Positions 49,801 through 59,363 are shown, counted from the stretch's first letter. The stretch is 64,000 nt of DNA from Anaerolineae bacterium (GCA_030432295.1 JAUIHI010000012.1:121447-185446), one strand, 5' to 3'. Numbers and translations: made by a program. Notes: a model not told the origin generated them from the sequence alone.

Positions 49801-52800
49801 AACCACCATCAGTCTGGTCCACAATACGATTGCCGACAACCTGCACACCCACGCCGACGGCCCCTTTGGGCGCAACGTGGCCATCTTCCTGCTGGGCACG
49901 GGCAACAATGTGCAGATGTTCAACAATATCATTGCCAACCACGACATCGGGGCCAAGGGCGATGTGGGGGCACAGATCACCGGCGGTGGCAATGTCTGGT
50001 TTGGAAACCGTGTCCGCCCGTGGAGCACAGACCTCTTCCCGGTGGAGACTATCCACGTGCTGGCCGACCCCCGCTTCAAAGATACTTCCACAAGCGACTA
50101 TCACATCGAACGGACCTCTGCGGCCCATTCCGCGGGCGTCGGCACGCTGGACGCGCTGGGCTACGAAGTGCTGGTGGATGCGGACGGTCAGCCTCGCTCG
50201 GCCCCGCCGGACGCGGGTGCGTTCGAGCATCGCTATACCCGGGGGCTGAATGTGGTCCAAAGCGCCTCTCCTCCGGTCCTGAACAAAGACACCCCCGTGC
50301 GCTATGCGATTACCGTGACCAACCACAGCAAATCCTCCATCTCTGGCGTAACGATTGCCGATGTGTTGCCCGCCCAGCAGAGCGCGGTCTCCATCAGCAC
50401 AGACAAGGGAACCTGCGATCCGGGCGGGCTGACCTGTGATCTGGGGAGCCTGGCCGTGGGCGATGTAGCGGTGGTGACGATTGATGCCCTCACCACTGGC
50501 ACGCCTGAGCCGGGCGCGTTGGTGGAAATGGTCAACACAGTCAACACCAACTTTCCGGGCATGGACCCGGCGGACAACGACACCGGCATCGGCCACACCA
50601 CCCACCTGCAAGACCTGGTGCTGGATGTGACGACTGTGCCCACCTACACCGGCGGCTGCGCCATCAGCCTGCACGATGTGCTATACGAAACTGTGCAGGA
50701 CGCGGTAGACGCCAGCCTCAACGAAAAGGATGTGGTGAAGGTCAGCGGCTACTGTGCCGGAACCCTGAATCTGATCCAAAACCTGACGGTCCAGGGCGGG
50801 TGGAGCACAAATATGCGCGATTTCAACCCGGCCCTTTACACCACCACCCTGGACGCGGCGGGCGGGGGAACGGTCATCAGAGCTTTGGGCCAGGGCGTGG
50901 AACCTCGCGTGGAAAATCTGACCCTGACCGGGGGCAGCGGCGGCAAGGGGGGCGGCATCTACGTCAGCGAGGCCAGCGCGGTCTTCAGCAATGTGCTGAT
51001 TGTGGGCAACACCTCGGCCAGCAGCGGCGGCGGTGTCTACATCGACTATTTCAGTGTGCCCAAATTCTTTGACAGCATCATCGAGGAGAACAGCGTCACC
51101 ACCGGCGGCGGCGGTGTCTATATGGTGGAGAGCGGGGCCAAGTTCGACAATGTGGTCATCCGCAACAATACGGGGGCGATTGACGGCGGGGGCGTATACA
51201 TCTTGAAAGGTGCGCCGGAATTTGCCAACAGCACAATCCTCGGCCATTCGGTCACAGGCTACGGCGGCGGCTTCTTTCTGCAGGAGACCGGTCCCCAGCT
51301 GCGCGACAACCGGATTGAGGGCAACACAGCAGGCGTGGGCGGCGGCGTCTACGCCTACCGTGCGCCGGCTTCGCTCAAATTCAACCAGATTCTCACCAAC
51401 ACGGCCACAGCCTCGCCCCAATTTATTCTGATTGCACCCTTGGAACCGGGCGGTGGCGGCGGTATCTATGCCGAACGCAGCGACATCAAAATCCTCAACA
51501 ATATCATCGAATATAATGTGGCCAACGCAGGCGACGGCGCGGGCATCCACATGTGGGACTTTCGCCAGCCGGAGATTATCGGCAATGTGATTGCCCTGAA
51601 CCAGGGCAACGGCGTCTATCTGCGCCAGACCCCGGGTATCTTCAAACTCTACATTCTGATTCCCCCCGTGCAGCCGCCCCCCTTTGGCCCGGAACTGATC
51701 CTGCCCATTCCCACACCCGCGGCAGTGCGTATGCGCCACAATACCATCGCCGACAACACCGGGTCCGGCCTCTTCACATTTGGCGAGACAAATACCGAAC
51801 TGGTCAACAATCTGATCTATCAGAACGGTGGCGGCGGCGTCGTCACAGAAGAAGAGGCATTCTTCCATCTGATTGTGATCTTCTACAGCATTCCCTTTGT
51901 GCCGGTTCCGATTCCCATACCCATTCCTCTGCCCGTCTTCTTCCCGCCCACCACCAGTCTCTCCTACACCTATTGGGGCGAGACCGGGCCGGATGCAAGC
52001 CTTTCGCCCAGCCTGTTTGCCGACAACACCCAGGAGACCGACCTCTTTGGCGAGAATCCGGCCTTCCAGAATTCGCTGGCCGGCGACTATCACCTCAAGC
52101 GCATCTCCCCGGCCTTCCAGACCGGCAAGAATACGGATGTCACCGAAGATATGGACGCCACGGCCCGCAACCAGGGCAAGAAGGCCGACATCGGCGCGGA
52201 CGAATACGCCTTCCGCGAGACCCGCTACGCCGCGCCCGCGGGCGGAACCGCGGAACGCTGCCTGAATTGGAAGCTCCCCTGCTCGCTCCAGGCCGCCATC
52301 GACTCGGCCAATGAGGGCGATCTGATCAAACTGGACCAGGGGAACTATTCCACCCTGACCAGCCGCAACGGCCATTCGACCGTCGCCTATGTGGATAAGT
52401 CCATCACCATCCAGGGCGGCTACTGCTCCACGACTGTTGCCATCAGCAACCCGTTGGACTGCGACTGGGAGAACCCCTTTCCCGGCCTCTACCCCTCCAT
52501 TTTGGGACCCAGCGGCGGACGCGGGTTGACGATTGTGGGCGAGGTGGAACCCCAGATTCTGGACGTGCAGATTACCGGCAACACAGCCTTCGAGGGCGGT
52601 GGGATGTATGTGATCACCGCCACCGCCTTTCTGAGCGGAATGCAAATCTACGCAAACACGGCCACCCTGGGCGGCGGAGCCTACTTCATCGGGGCCAAAT
52701 CCGTCCTCTCCAACAGCCAGATCACAGCCAATACAGCCCAACAGGGCGGCGGCCTCTACTTCTTCCAGGAGAGCGAGACGACCGTCTTCAGCACGACCGT

Positions 52801-55800
52801 CTCCGGCAATACGGCTAGCCAGGGCGGCGGCATTTTCAGCAATCTCAGCCCGGCAAAAATCTACAGCAACAGTATCAGCGCCAACACAGCCACAACCGGC
52901 GGCGGCGGCGTCTATCTGGTGGACGGCGAACCCAAATTCCAGGACAATCTGGTGACGGGCAACAGCGCGCCCCTGGGCGGCGGTTTCTATCTCTACACCG
53001 GAACCCAGACGGTGATGAGCAACACCGTCCAGTTCAACAGTGCGGGCCAGGGAGCGGGCATCTACCTCACCGCCAGCGAGGGGATCGTAGATTCCAACGT
53101 CATCAGCGCCAATGTCGCGCTCACCGACGGGGGCGGCATCTACGCCACAAGCGCAGAGGCCAACCTGAAAAAGAACCGGGTATTCAGCAACACCGCGACC
53201 AGCGGCGGCGGTGTCCATCTCTTTGCCGCCAGCGATCTGGTGATGCAGGAGAACCGGGTCTACAGCAACACCGCAGTGGTGGGCGGCGGTCTCAGCCTGG
53301 ATTCTTCCTCCACCGTCATCGAGCAGAGCGTCATTAGCGCCAACACAGCCATCACCGGCGCGGGTCTCTATCTGGTCAACTTCAGCGCGGCCAAGCTGAA
53401 AGGCAACACAGTCCTCTCCAACACGGCTGCCGGCGAGGGGGGCGGCGCCTATCTCAAACTGAGCAACGCCAACTGGGAGGACTCCACATTCGTCTCCAAC
53501 ACGGCTCAGTCCGGCGGGGGCGTTCACGCCAAACTGAGCGCGCTCCTTTTCAAGAACAATCTGGTGGAGGGCAACACAGCCCTCACATTGGGCGGCGGCG
53601 TCTATCTGGACGAGAGCAGCACCAGCATCCAGGAGAGCCGCATCTACTCCAACACGGCCAGCCAGGAAGGGGGCGGCCTTTACATCCTGCGATCCAGCGG
53701 GGCCAGCGTGGTGGACACGGAAGTGCGGGGCAACCAGGCCATCAGCAACGGCGGCGGCCTGCTCATCAACGACAGCAATATGACCCTGAAGAACAATCAG
53801 ATCATCTCCAACAGCGCGGGGCTGCTGGGTGGCGGTCTCTATATTAATAAGAGTATCCTGGCCGCGGACCGGCAGATGATTAGCCAGAACAGCGCCGAAG
53901 CCGGTGCTGGGGCCTATATGACCAACCGGGCCGACGGCAGCTTTTCGGCCTCTGTGCTGACCAACAACCAGGCCACGGGATCAGGCGGCGCGCTCTATCT
54001 CAGCGGATCGTCGCCCAGCCTCTACCAGACGACAATCGCCCGCAATGGCGGCGACGAGGCTATCTATCTGGGCAGCTTCGGGCTGAACAACAGCGCGCCC
54101 GCCTTTATCAACACAATTATCTCCCAGCAGCCCGTGGCGATTCAGGTGACAGCGGCCAATTCGGCTACTCTGGACGGAACCCTCTGGCACGAAGTGACCG
54201 ACGAGTGGATCGGTCCGGTGGAACTTTATACGGGCACAGTCAACATCTACGACGATCCCCGTTTTACCGGGGATGGCTACCACATCTTCAAAGTTTCGCC
54301 CGCGGTCAACAGCGGCGTCAAGACCCCAGCGGTGGCCGACATCGACGACCAGAGCATCCCCCAGAGTGGCTTTCCTGACATCGGCGCGGACGAGTTCCCG
54401 GTGGAGTGTGCGGCGAGACTGAGCAGCAACCCGGCTGTCACCTATGGCGATGTGCAGACAGCGGTGGATGTGGCCCAGGCGGGCGAACTGATCAAAGTGG
54501 CCGGCACCTGTACCGGCGTCACCATTCGCAACGACAAGACCCAACTGCTCTATCTGGACAAGCAGGTCCACATCCAGGGCGGCTATGACCCGGAAAACTT
54601 TGAAGTCTCCTATCCCATGACCCAGCCCACCACTTTCAATGCCCTGGGCAAAGGCCGGGTGCTCTACGTCGTCGGCGGCGCAGTGCCCACTATTGAAAGC
54701 GTCACAATGCAGGCGGGCAACGCAGTGGGCCAGGGCGGCGGACCCGACGGCCAGGACGGCGGCGGCAATGTCTATCTGGACGGAGCCTCGGCCACCTTCA
54801 GCAACACTATCATCGCCGACGGCAGCGCCTACTACGGCGGCGGTGTCTTTCTCTTCAACAGTGGGGCCGAATTCATCACCAACACCTTCACCCTGAACAG
54901 AGCCATCGCCGGGGGTGGGGTCTTCGCGCAGTCGGGCCTGCCCGTCCTCACCGACAACTATTTTGAGTCCAACGGGGCCACGGGCGACGGCGGCGGCATC
55001 TTTCTTACCGTCAGCCCGGCCACCCTGGACAGGAACACCTTCAAGGGCAACAGCGCGGCCACAGCCGGGGGCGCTGTCTTTCTCGACAACAGCCCGGCCA
55101 CACTGCGGGGCAACAACTTCGAGACCAACAAAGCTGACTCGGCGGGCGGCGTCTATCTGGATTTCAGCGACGCGCTGGTGGAGGGCAACCGCTTTGTGGG
55201 CAACGAAGCCGAAAATGCAGGTGGGCTGCAAGTGGCCCGCAGCAGCGGCGCACGCGTCACCCGCAACAGTGTGCTGGAGAATAAAGCACTCAACGGCGCT
55301 GGCATCTACATAGAGTTCAGCGACATCGAAATCAGCAACAATCTGGTGGTCAGCAACACCAGCCAGAATACAGGCAGCGGTCTGTATCTATTGGGTGCGG
55401 CCCCCCAAATTCTGCACAATACATTCGCCTATAACAACGGCGGCGACGGCAGTGTGATCTTTGTGGGCAATGTGGGCACAGAGACCAGCGCGGCCACCTT
55501 CCACAACAATATCGTCGCCTTCCAGAATGTGGGGATGGTCATCCACCCCAGCAACAGCGTGACCGCGGATGGCAACCTCTGGTTCGGAAACCAGAACGAC
55601 GTCAGCGCGCTGGGAAGCCTGAGCGAAGGGGCCACCCGGCTGGTGGTGAATCCCGTCTTCCGTGCGCCCGGCGCGATGGACTTCCGACTGGCCAGCACCA
55701 GCCCGGCCATCAATGTGGCCCTGGCCTCTGCGGTGGATAAGGACGTGGAGGAGCAGCCCCGGCCCACGGACAGCGCCTCGGACATCGGCGCGGACGAATA

Positions 55801-58800
55801 CTACGCGCCGGATTTGACGATCAGCGCATTGACCACACCGGAACCGGCCCTGGCGGGCAGTGAAGTGATCTTCAACTTCCAGGCCGTCAACCTGGGCAAT
55901 GTGCCTCTGAATGCGGCCATCACCGCCACCCTGCCCAGCGTTCTGATTGGGGAGCAGAGCAAAAATTGGCCGAACATAACCATTCCTGTGGGCGATGTGT
56001 GGACCGACTCGATCAGCGGCACAGTGCCGGTGGGCTACGCGGGGCCTCTGGAATATGCGCTCTTTATCGACACACTGGAAGGCGTAGGCCAGGCCCTGAC
56101 TCAGACCGCCCAGGCAGTGCTGCCCAATGCCGCGGTCACAATTGTGCAAAGCAGGGAACCGGCGCAGGTGCTGCTGGGCAAGCCCGTTCGGGTGCGTATC
56201 GAAATCCAGAATGTGGGCAACCGGCTGCTGACCCTAACCGTCACCGACACCCTGCCCATCCAGACTGAACCAACCGGCATACTGACCTGGACAAATGTAA
56301 GCATCCCCTCCACCGGCTCCTGGGTGCAGACGGTCACAGTCACGCCCACCAGCGCGGCCGAGAAGGAGATGGTCAACCGCATCGACGTGAGCGACGATCT
56401 GGGCTTTGCGGCTTTCCACGAAGACACAACAACCATCGGCGAGCCAGCCCTGGCCGTGCGCCCTCTGCTGGTCCCCAACCCGGTGATTATGGGCGAACCC
56501 TTTACCCTGACGGTTGTGGTGACAAATACCGGCGATGTGGCCCAGCCAACCGCCATCACCACCACCATCCAGCCCGAGTTCCTGGGCGACAAGACCGCAC
56601 ACACGCCCCTGCTCGAACCCCAGTCAACTATCTCTCTGGTGATTCCCTATCAGCCCACCAGCCACGTAGGCCCGCTCAGCGTCACAGTGCAACTGCTCAG
56701 CGCCGACGGGATCAGCCTGACCGAAGTGCTGGATACAGTCTCGATCCTCCGCCCCCTGAAACCGACGATTGTCTCTGTGCGCTCCGGGCCGTGGAGCGAT
56801 CCCACCACCTGGCAACCCCAACGGCTGCCCAATGCCACGGATGTGGTGCTGGTGGACGAAGGCCACGAACTGAATGTGACCGCGCCCATCGCAGTCACAT
56901 CCCTGTGGAACAAAGGCGTGCTCATCTGCCCGCCCGACGGACCGCTGGTCATCGACGCCTCTGTAGAGATTCAGAACATCGGCGAGATCCGCTGCGAGCG
57001 GGCCGGGGATGGCGCGACCCCTGGCGCTGACGGCGAAGACGGCTCGGCCATCCAGATCACCACACCCACCCTCTACAACGAAGGCAGCATCCGGGGCGGC
57101 GACGGCGGCGACGGGGCCAATGGTGACCCGGACGGCGACCCGAACGGGGGTGCAGGCGGCACAGGTGGCACGGGTGGCCCGGTCGATATTACCACAGACT
57201 TTTTGGAAAATGTGGGCAGCATCCGCGCCGGGGATGGCGGCAATGGGGGCAACGGTGCCAATCTGGGCAACAACGGTCCCGGCGGGGCTGGGGGCGCTGG
57301 CGGCGCTGGCGGACCCACAACAATCGAACTGACCTCCCCCACCAGCGAACTGCTGAACGGGGGCACAATCGAAGCAGGCGACGGCGGTGACGGTGGCAAC
57401 GGCGGCAACGGCAACCCGGACGGCGGTGACGGCGGCCCAGGCGGCAGCGGCGGTCCCCTGGAAATCGTCGGGCCAACAGACGGACAGACCGGCGACCTGG
57501 TGGATGTGGTCAATCTGGGCACGATGCAGGCCGGTGACGGCGGCGATGGGGGCAACGGCGGCAACGGCCCCAATGGAAGCGACGGCGGCCCCGGCGGTGA
57601 CGGCGGCGCTGTCGATATCTCCGGTGACCCGGACGGCGACGGCGACGGCTCGGGCATCGACGTGGAGAATGGGGGCGATGTGCTGGGCGGCAACGGCGGC
57701 GATGGCGGCGATGGCGGCGACAATGTGGGGAGTGGTCCCGGCAGCGATGGCGGCGACGGCGGCGATGTCAAAACTGTCGGCGAAGCAACCTTCAACGACG
57801 GCGTCTTGCAGGCTGGCGACGGCGGCAACGCGGGGGGCACTGGCCCTGCAGCCGGGGGCGACGGCGGCGACGCCATCGTTCTGGGCGGACAGATCGGGCC
57901 GGGACTGATCGACAATCTGGGCACAATCGCAGGTGGAACCGGCGGCGATGGCAACCCCACAGCCACCGATCCCCAAAGCGGCGGCAACGGCGGCAGCGTC
58001 GTCCTGGCCGCCACCCCCGAACTCATACTCGACGGGGGTGCGCTGCTGGGCGGAGATGAGGGCGTGGGCAGCGGCGGCGGCCCCGATGGCGACGGCGGCG
58101 ATGTGACGATTGCCACCGGCGACGGCAACAGCGGCGATCCGCCCACCATCGCCCTCTCTGGCCCGGATACGCTGATAGTGGCCCGCAATCTCATCATCAG
58201 CGGCGGCGCGGTGGTCTCCCTGGATTTGACCCGGCTGGACCCCAGCGCCATCCTCCTCTCCGGCCAGTTCCTCATCGCGCTGGGGCCGGGCAGCGAAGTC
58301 GATCTGAGCGACAACAACGGGCTGATCTTTGTGGCCGGGCAGTTCACCGCCTACGCCGACCGGGTGACTCTGCCCCCCGGCGTCAGTCTGGCCGATCTGG
58401 TGGATGGTCCGATCAGCGTGCAGGGCAGCTTTATGCGCTACGACGCCCGGCTGCTCCTGCCTGTCGAAGTGACGGGTGTGCCCGGCGCGCAGGTGCGCAT
58501 CCCCGGGCTGCTGGTCAATCTGGGCCCCCTGGCCGACAGCTACCGGCTGGCTGGCGCCTTCGGCACACTCACCAACGGGACTGGCCGGGACGAAGCCGCC
58601 CAGGGCGCGTGGAGTCTGGCCGATCTGCCGCCGATTGTGGCTGTGCCGGGCAGCCAGACCCGTCTGGTCCCCCTGACAGTGACGATTCCCTTCTCCGCGG
58701 CCCTGGGCAGCCGCCAGCCCCTGACCGTCACTGCGCTCTCCTACACCGACGCCGGGGTGCAGCCCGCGGCCCGCACAATCATTCTGGTGCAGGAAGGGGC

Positions 58801-58969
58801 CGTGCATATCTTCCTCCCTGCCATCAGATTCGAGGGGCTGGAACCAGCCGGTGCGCCGCGCAAGCTCTATATGCCTGTGGTTACGCTTGGCAGCCCCGGA
58901 GCAGAGGCGAAAGTCGAGTCAAAACCGGAATGGAATTGGGGACTCTGGCTGCCGCTGGTGGGGGAGTAG
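46877..58969 (+). CDS. Giant secreted beta-helix repeat protein (4,030 residues)
   Basis: One uninterrupted frame. Residues 1-46 form a signal peptide (Arg-rich, then ASALGMAVALVWLLAALTRPAQA). Four right-handed beta-helix blocks follow, beginning near 47060, 50655, 52215 and 54410. Each opens with a Cys-containing xIQxAIDxAxxxDxIxVxxGxY segment, continues as GGGxY/NxA-rich rungs, and closes in an IGADEY/DAGAFEH-type ending. A DUF11-like domain is at 50240-50635 and DUF11/CARDB-like domains at 55805-56760. Then come a G8-like strand (SGPWSDPTTWQP), a Gly/Asp-rich repeat region (57000-58160) and a C-terminal domain ending in FLPAI, YMPVV and WLPLV motifs. Likely a cell-surface or sheath adhesin. 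The start at 46877 is preferred over 46739, whose extra residues precede the signal peptide. Confidence 0.85.
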   Translation: MPHFPFRILHCAFRIRLRRYLPIASALGMAVALVWLLAALTRPAQASPPESVSQAVNAPTLFVDGSGGDDEESCRDRTKPCATIQRAIDVAVPNDTIAVAQGTYDTLNTKGGRSQVVFVDKAVAIEGGYDSSFFSTGSPSVLDPAGSGRAVVITGTEAVTLKNFQLTNGDASAAGLDGNGGCLLVGGSVEATIEQITIQNCTAARGGGLYIQGGTLNTSDITLQNNSATLNGGGLYLQGGTLNGNGLSVKNNSATENGGGVYVAGGAATISGGAIDNNNAVLGGGVYAEDGAFGLTGSTAANNSASDRGGALFVAGGTVIVGGGQVSGNRAPNGGGGGYAIGGGLHLAAGTVLENNTASDGEGQGLFLLGTAAILTGTTIQNHTGKTHAIFVQDGSLRLSTGSKLLNNSVEVGDGGAVYASGSSLSLVGTTATGNSAWTGNGGALFLITSTLAITDSSLTGNSVGFDNGAIVSGTQASDGVGGAIVVLTGSLSLANTTLSGNQAILDGGAIYGVQSPLTIEGGTIENNESVDGSGGAIFWIGESISVSGGAVLRNNKADEQPESARIAAERANGFTDAAAAGDAYLQAISAAQAREAVARGQVDSAAFVSADINRMLEMAAGAQPVPEPVAGHLASAPRREGSASPGSQARLDARIASPPVAGRVPVTSLNSTLVISSSGGAIYVLNAAVTLDGATVAQNIAGEAGGGLYVEGGSLTIGGTDSRYTDNEAQLNSGGALAITGTLVTIDDTTFRGNKAVNGAGVYALGGTFAANNNSLTTNHSIIDGGALYLSQSEVTLADNRMNQNLSDRGGGLFLRGGTATITRNEFQENNTTFRRPLLLNTATGLGVGVYIHGTQELSFTHNLVAKNTIPFRYDKVLAGVVTETVIINETDPPTIILPGPIYSDRTTADNGGGLYMQDGSGSLNDNTFLANAASLHGGALFVISSTLEMINNVIAQNSVAVSTSLGSAIYMSGTTISLVHNTIADNLHTHADGPFGRNVAIFLLGTGNNVQMFNNIIANHDIGAKGDVGAQITGGGNVWFGNRVRPWSTDLFPVETIHVLADPRFKDTSTSDYHIERTSAAHSAGVGTLDALGYEVLVDADGQPRSAPPDAGAFEHRYTRGLNVVQSASPPVLNKDTPVRYAITVTNHSKSSISGVTIADVLPAQQSAVSISTDKGTCDPGGLTCDLGSLAVGDVAVVTIDALTTGTPEPGALVEMVNTVNTNFPGMDPADNDTGIGHTTHLQDLVLDVTTVPTYTGGCAISLHDVLYETVQDAVDASLNEKDVVKVSGYCAGTLNLIQNLTVQGGWSTNMRDFNPALYTTTLDAAGGGTVIRALGQGVEPRVENLTLTGGSGGKGGGIYVSEASAVFSNVLIVGNTSASSGGGVYIDYFSVPKFFDSIIEENSVTTGGGGVYMVESGAKFDNVVIRNNTGAIDGGGVYILKGAPEFANSTILGHSVTGYGGGFFLQETGPQLRDNRIEGNTAGVGGGVYAYRAPASLKFNQILTNTATASPQFILIAPLEPGGGGGIYAERSDIKILNNIIEYNVANAGDGAGIHMWDFRQPEIIGNVIALNQGNGVYLRQTPGIFKLYILIPPVQPPPFGPELILPIPTPAAVRMRHNTIADNTGSGLFTFGETNTELVNNLIYQNGGGGVVTEEEAFFHLIVIFYSIPFVPVPIPIPIPLPVFFPPTTSLSYTYWGETGPDASLSPSLFADNTQETDLFGENPAFQNSLAGDYHLKRISPAFQTGKNTDVTEDMDATARNQGKKADIGADEYAFRETRYAAPAGGTAERCLNWKLPCSLQAAIDSANEGDLIKLDQGNYSTLTSRNGHSTVAYVDKSITIQGGYCSTTVAISNPLDCDWENPFPGLYPSILGPSGGRGLTIVGEVEPQILDVQITGNTAFEGGGMYVITATAFLSGMQIYANTATLGGGAYFIGAKSVLSNSQITANTAQQGGGLYFFQESETTVFSTTVSGNTASQGGGIFSNLSPAKIYSNSISANTATTGGGGVYLVDGEPKFQDNLVTGNSAPLGGGFYLYTGTQTVMSNTVQFNSAGQGAGIYLTASEGIVDSNVISANVALTDGGGIYATSAEANLKKNRVFSNTATSGGGVHLFAASDLVMQENRVYSNTAVVGGGLSLDSSSTVIEQSVISANTAITGAGLYLVNFSAAKLKGNTVLSNTAAGEGGGAYLKLSNANWEDSTFVSNTAQSGGGVHAKLSALLFKNNLVEGNTALTLGGGVYLDESSTSIQESRIYSNTASQEGGGLYILRSSGASVVDTEVRGNQAISNGGGLLINDSNMTLKNNQIISNSAGLLGGGLYINKSILAADRQMISQNSAEAGAGAYMTNRADGSFSASVLTNNQATGSGGALYLSGSSPSLYQTTIARNGGDEAIYLGSFGLNNSAPAFINTIISQQPVAIQVTAANSATLDGTLWHEVTDEWIGPVELYTGTVNIYDDPRFTGDGYHIFKVSPAVNSGVKTPAVADIDDQSIPQSGFPDIGADEFPVECAARLSSNPAVTYGDVQTAVDVAQAGELIKVAGTCTGVTIRNDKTQLLYLDKQVHIQGGYDPENFEVSYPMTQPTTFNALGKGRVLYVVGGAVPTIESVTMQAGNAVGQGGGPDGQDGGGNVYLDGASATFSNTIIADGSAYYGGGVFLFNSGAEFITNTFTLNRAIAGGGVFAQSGLPVLTDNYFESNGATGDGGGIFLTVSPATLDRNTFKGNSAATAGGAVFLDNSPATLRGNNFETNKADSAGGVYLDFSDALVEGNRFVGNEAENAGGLQVARSSGARVTRNSVLENKALNGAGIYIEFSDIEISNNLVVSNTSQNTGSGLYLLGAAPQILHNTFAYNNGGDGSVIFVGNVGTETSAATFHNNIVAFQNVGMVIHPSNSVTADGNLWFGNQNDVSALGSLSEGATRLVVNPVFRAPGAMDFRLASTSPAINVALASAVDKDVEEQPRPTDSASDIGADEYYAPDLTISALTTPEPALAGSEVIFNFQAVNLGNVPLNAAITATLPSVLIGEQSKNWPNITIPVGDVWTDSISGTVPVGYAGPLEYALFIDTLEGVGQALTQTAQAVLPNAAVTIVQSREPAQVLLGKPVRVRIEIQNVGNRLLTLTVTDTLPIQTEPTGILTWTNVSIPSTGSWVQTVTVTPTSAAEKEMVNRIDVSDDLGFAAFHEDTTTIGEPALAVRPLLVPNPVIMGEPFTLTVVVTNTGDVAQPTAITTTIQPEFLGDKTAHTPLLEPQSTISLVIPYQPTSHVGPLSVTVQLLSADGISLTEVLDTVSILRPLKPTIVSVRSGPWSDPTTWQPQRLPNATDVVLVDEGHELNVTAPIAVTSLWNKGVLICPPDGPLVIDASVEIQNIGEIRCERAGDGATPGADGEDGSAIQITTPTLYNEGSIRGGDGGDGANGDPDGDPNGGAGGTGGTGGPVDITTDFLENVGSIRAGDGGNGGNGANLGNNGPGGAGGAGGAGGPTTIELTSPTSELLNGGTIEAGDGGDGGNGGNGNPDGGDGGPGGSGGPLEIVGPTDGQTGDLVDVVNLGTMQAGDGGDGGNGGNGPNGSDGGPGGDGGAVDISGDPDGDGDGSGIDVENGGDVLGGNGGDGGDGGDNVGSGPGSDGGDGGDVKTVGEATFNDGVLQAGDGGNAGGTGPAAGGDGGDAIVLGGQIGPGLIDNLGTIAGGTGGDGNPTATDPQSGGNGGSVVLAATPELILDGGALLGGDEGVGSGGGPDGDGGDVTIATGDGNSGDPPTIALSGPDTLIVARNLIISGGAVVSLDLTRLDPSAILLSGQFLIALGPGSEVDLSDNNGLIFVAGQFTAYADRVTLPPGVSLADLVDGPISVQGSFMRYDARLLLPVEVTGVPGAQVRIPGLLVNLGPLADSYRLAGAFGTLTNGTGRDEAAQGAWSLADLPPIVAVPGSQTRLVPLTVTIPFSAALGSRQPLTVTALSYTDAGVQPAARTIILVQEGAVHIFLPAIRFEGLEPAGAPRKLYMPVVTLGSPGAEAKVESKPEWNWGLWLPLVGE
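57000..58160 (+). repeat. Gly/Asp/Asn-rich low-complexity coding repeat
   Basis: Within the giant protein this segment encodes many GDGGNGG, GGDGGDG and GPGGAGGAGG runs separated by short beta-strand-like pieces such as LENVGSIRAGDGG and VNLGTMQAGDGG, with a period of about 40-50 residues. It resembles PGRS-like or bacterial Gly-rich stalks. Confidence 0.8.
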
Positions 58970-59035
58970 GCGCTTACCGGTACAACCCCTGCTTTTTGGG
59001 CAAAAAACCTATAGGTCAGGTGGAAGTTAGAATTT

Positions 59036-59082
59036 AACGCAGAGGCGCAGAGAACAGCTTTGTGTCCCTGCGCCTTTGCGTT
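59036..59082. repeat. Inverted repeat AACGCAGAGGCGCAG after the giant gene
   Basis: 59036-59050 pairs with 59068-59082 at 14 of 15 positions around a 17-base loop. It could terminate the giant gene, about 70 bases after its stop. Related words (CTGCGTCTTTGCGTT) occur at 9692-9706 next to the other copy of the dispersed repeat. Confidence 0.65.
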
Positions 59083-59120
59083 GAGGATCGGCAGTGCAAG
59101 CTGTTGTTGACCAATACAGA
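59081..59120 (+). repeat. Dispersed 40-base repeat, copy 2
   Basis: Matches the reverse complement of 9605-9644 at 38 of 40 positions. The gap 58970-59363 has no supported gene; it holds this repeat, the adjacent inverted repeat and a candidate promoter. Confidence 0.8.
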
Positions 59121-59141
59121 TTTGAGGTAGTTTACACATTC

Positions 59142-59170
59142 TTGATCCTTCCTCCGGTCCAGTATACAAT
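59142..59170 (+). promoter_or_regulatory. Candidate promoter of the CHAT-SIR2 / nSTAND operon
   Basis: TTGATC (59142-59147), 17-base spacer, TACAAT (59165-59170): 4/6 and 5/6. Leader to 59364 about 190 bases. Confidence 0.45.
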
Positions 59171-59363
59171 AGATGCTGACATCGCTTGTCGGTAGCATGC
59201 AGGCCACTTCGAAAAATAAGCTACCCGAACCACATCCCCGCACTTTCTATGCAGGCGAGTCGGTACGCCACAGACACCCCGTCGTTGTACGTGAAGTGCC
59301 GGGGACTTCTGGATAACTGTTTTCGTGAAATAGCCTTATCCCTTCACCAATAGGCCTTGCCCT

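Noticed and set aside
50681..53527. 948-codon minus-strand open frame
   Set aside because: Antisense to the giant gene; produced by its repetitive GGC/AAC codon use. Composition is not protein-like and no motif is present.
47500..58200. Regularly spaced short repeats that could suggest a CRISPR array
   Set aside because: Repeats are coding, variable, and in one frame; there are no fixed direct repeats with unique spacers.
56624..58807. 727-codon minus-strand open frame
   Set aside because: Antisense to the Gly/Asp-rich repeat; the Ala/Val/Gly repeats are mirror images of that repeat.
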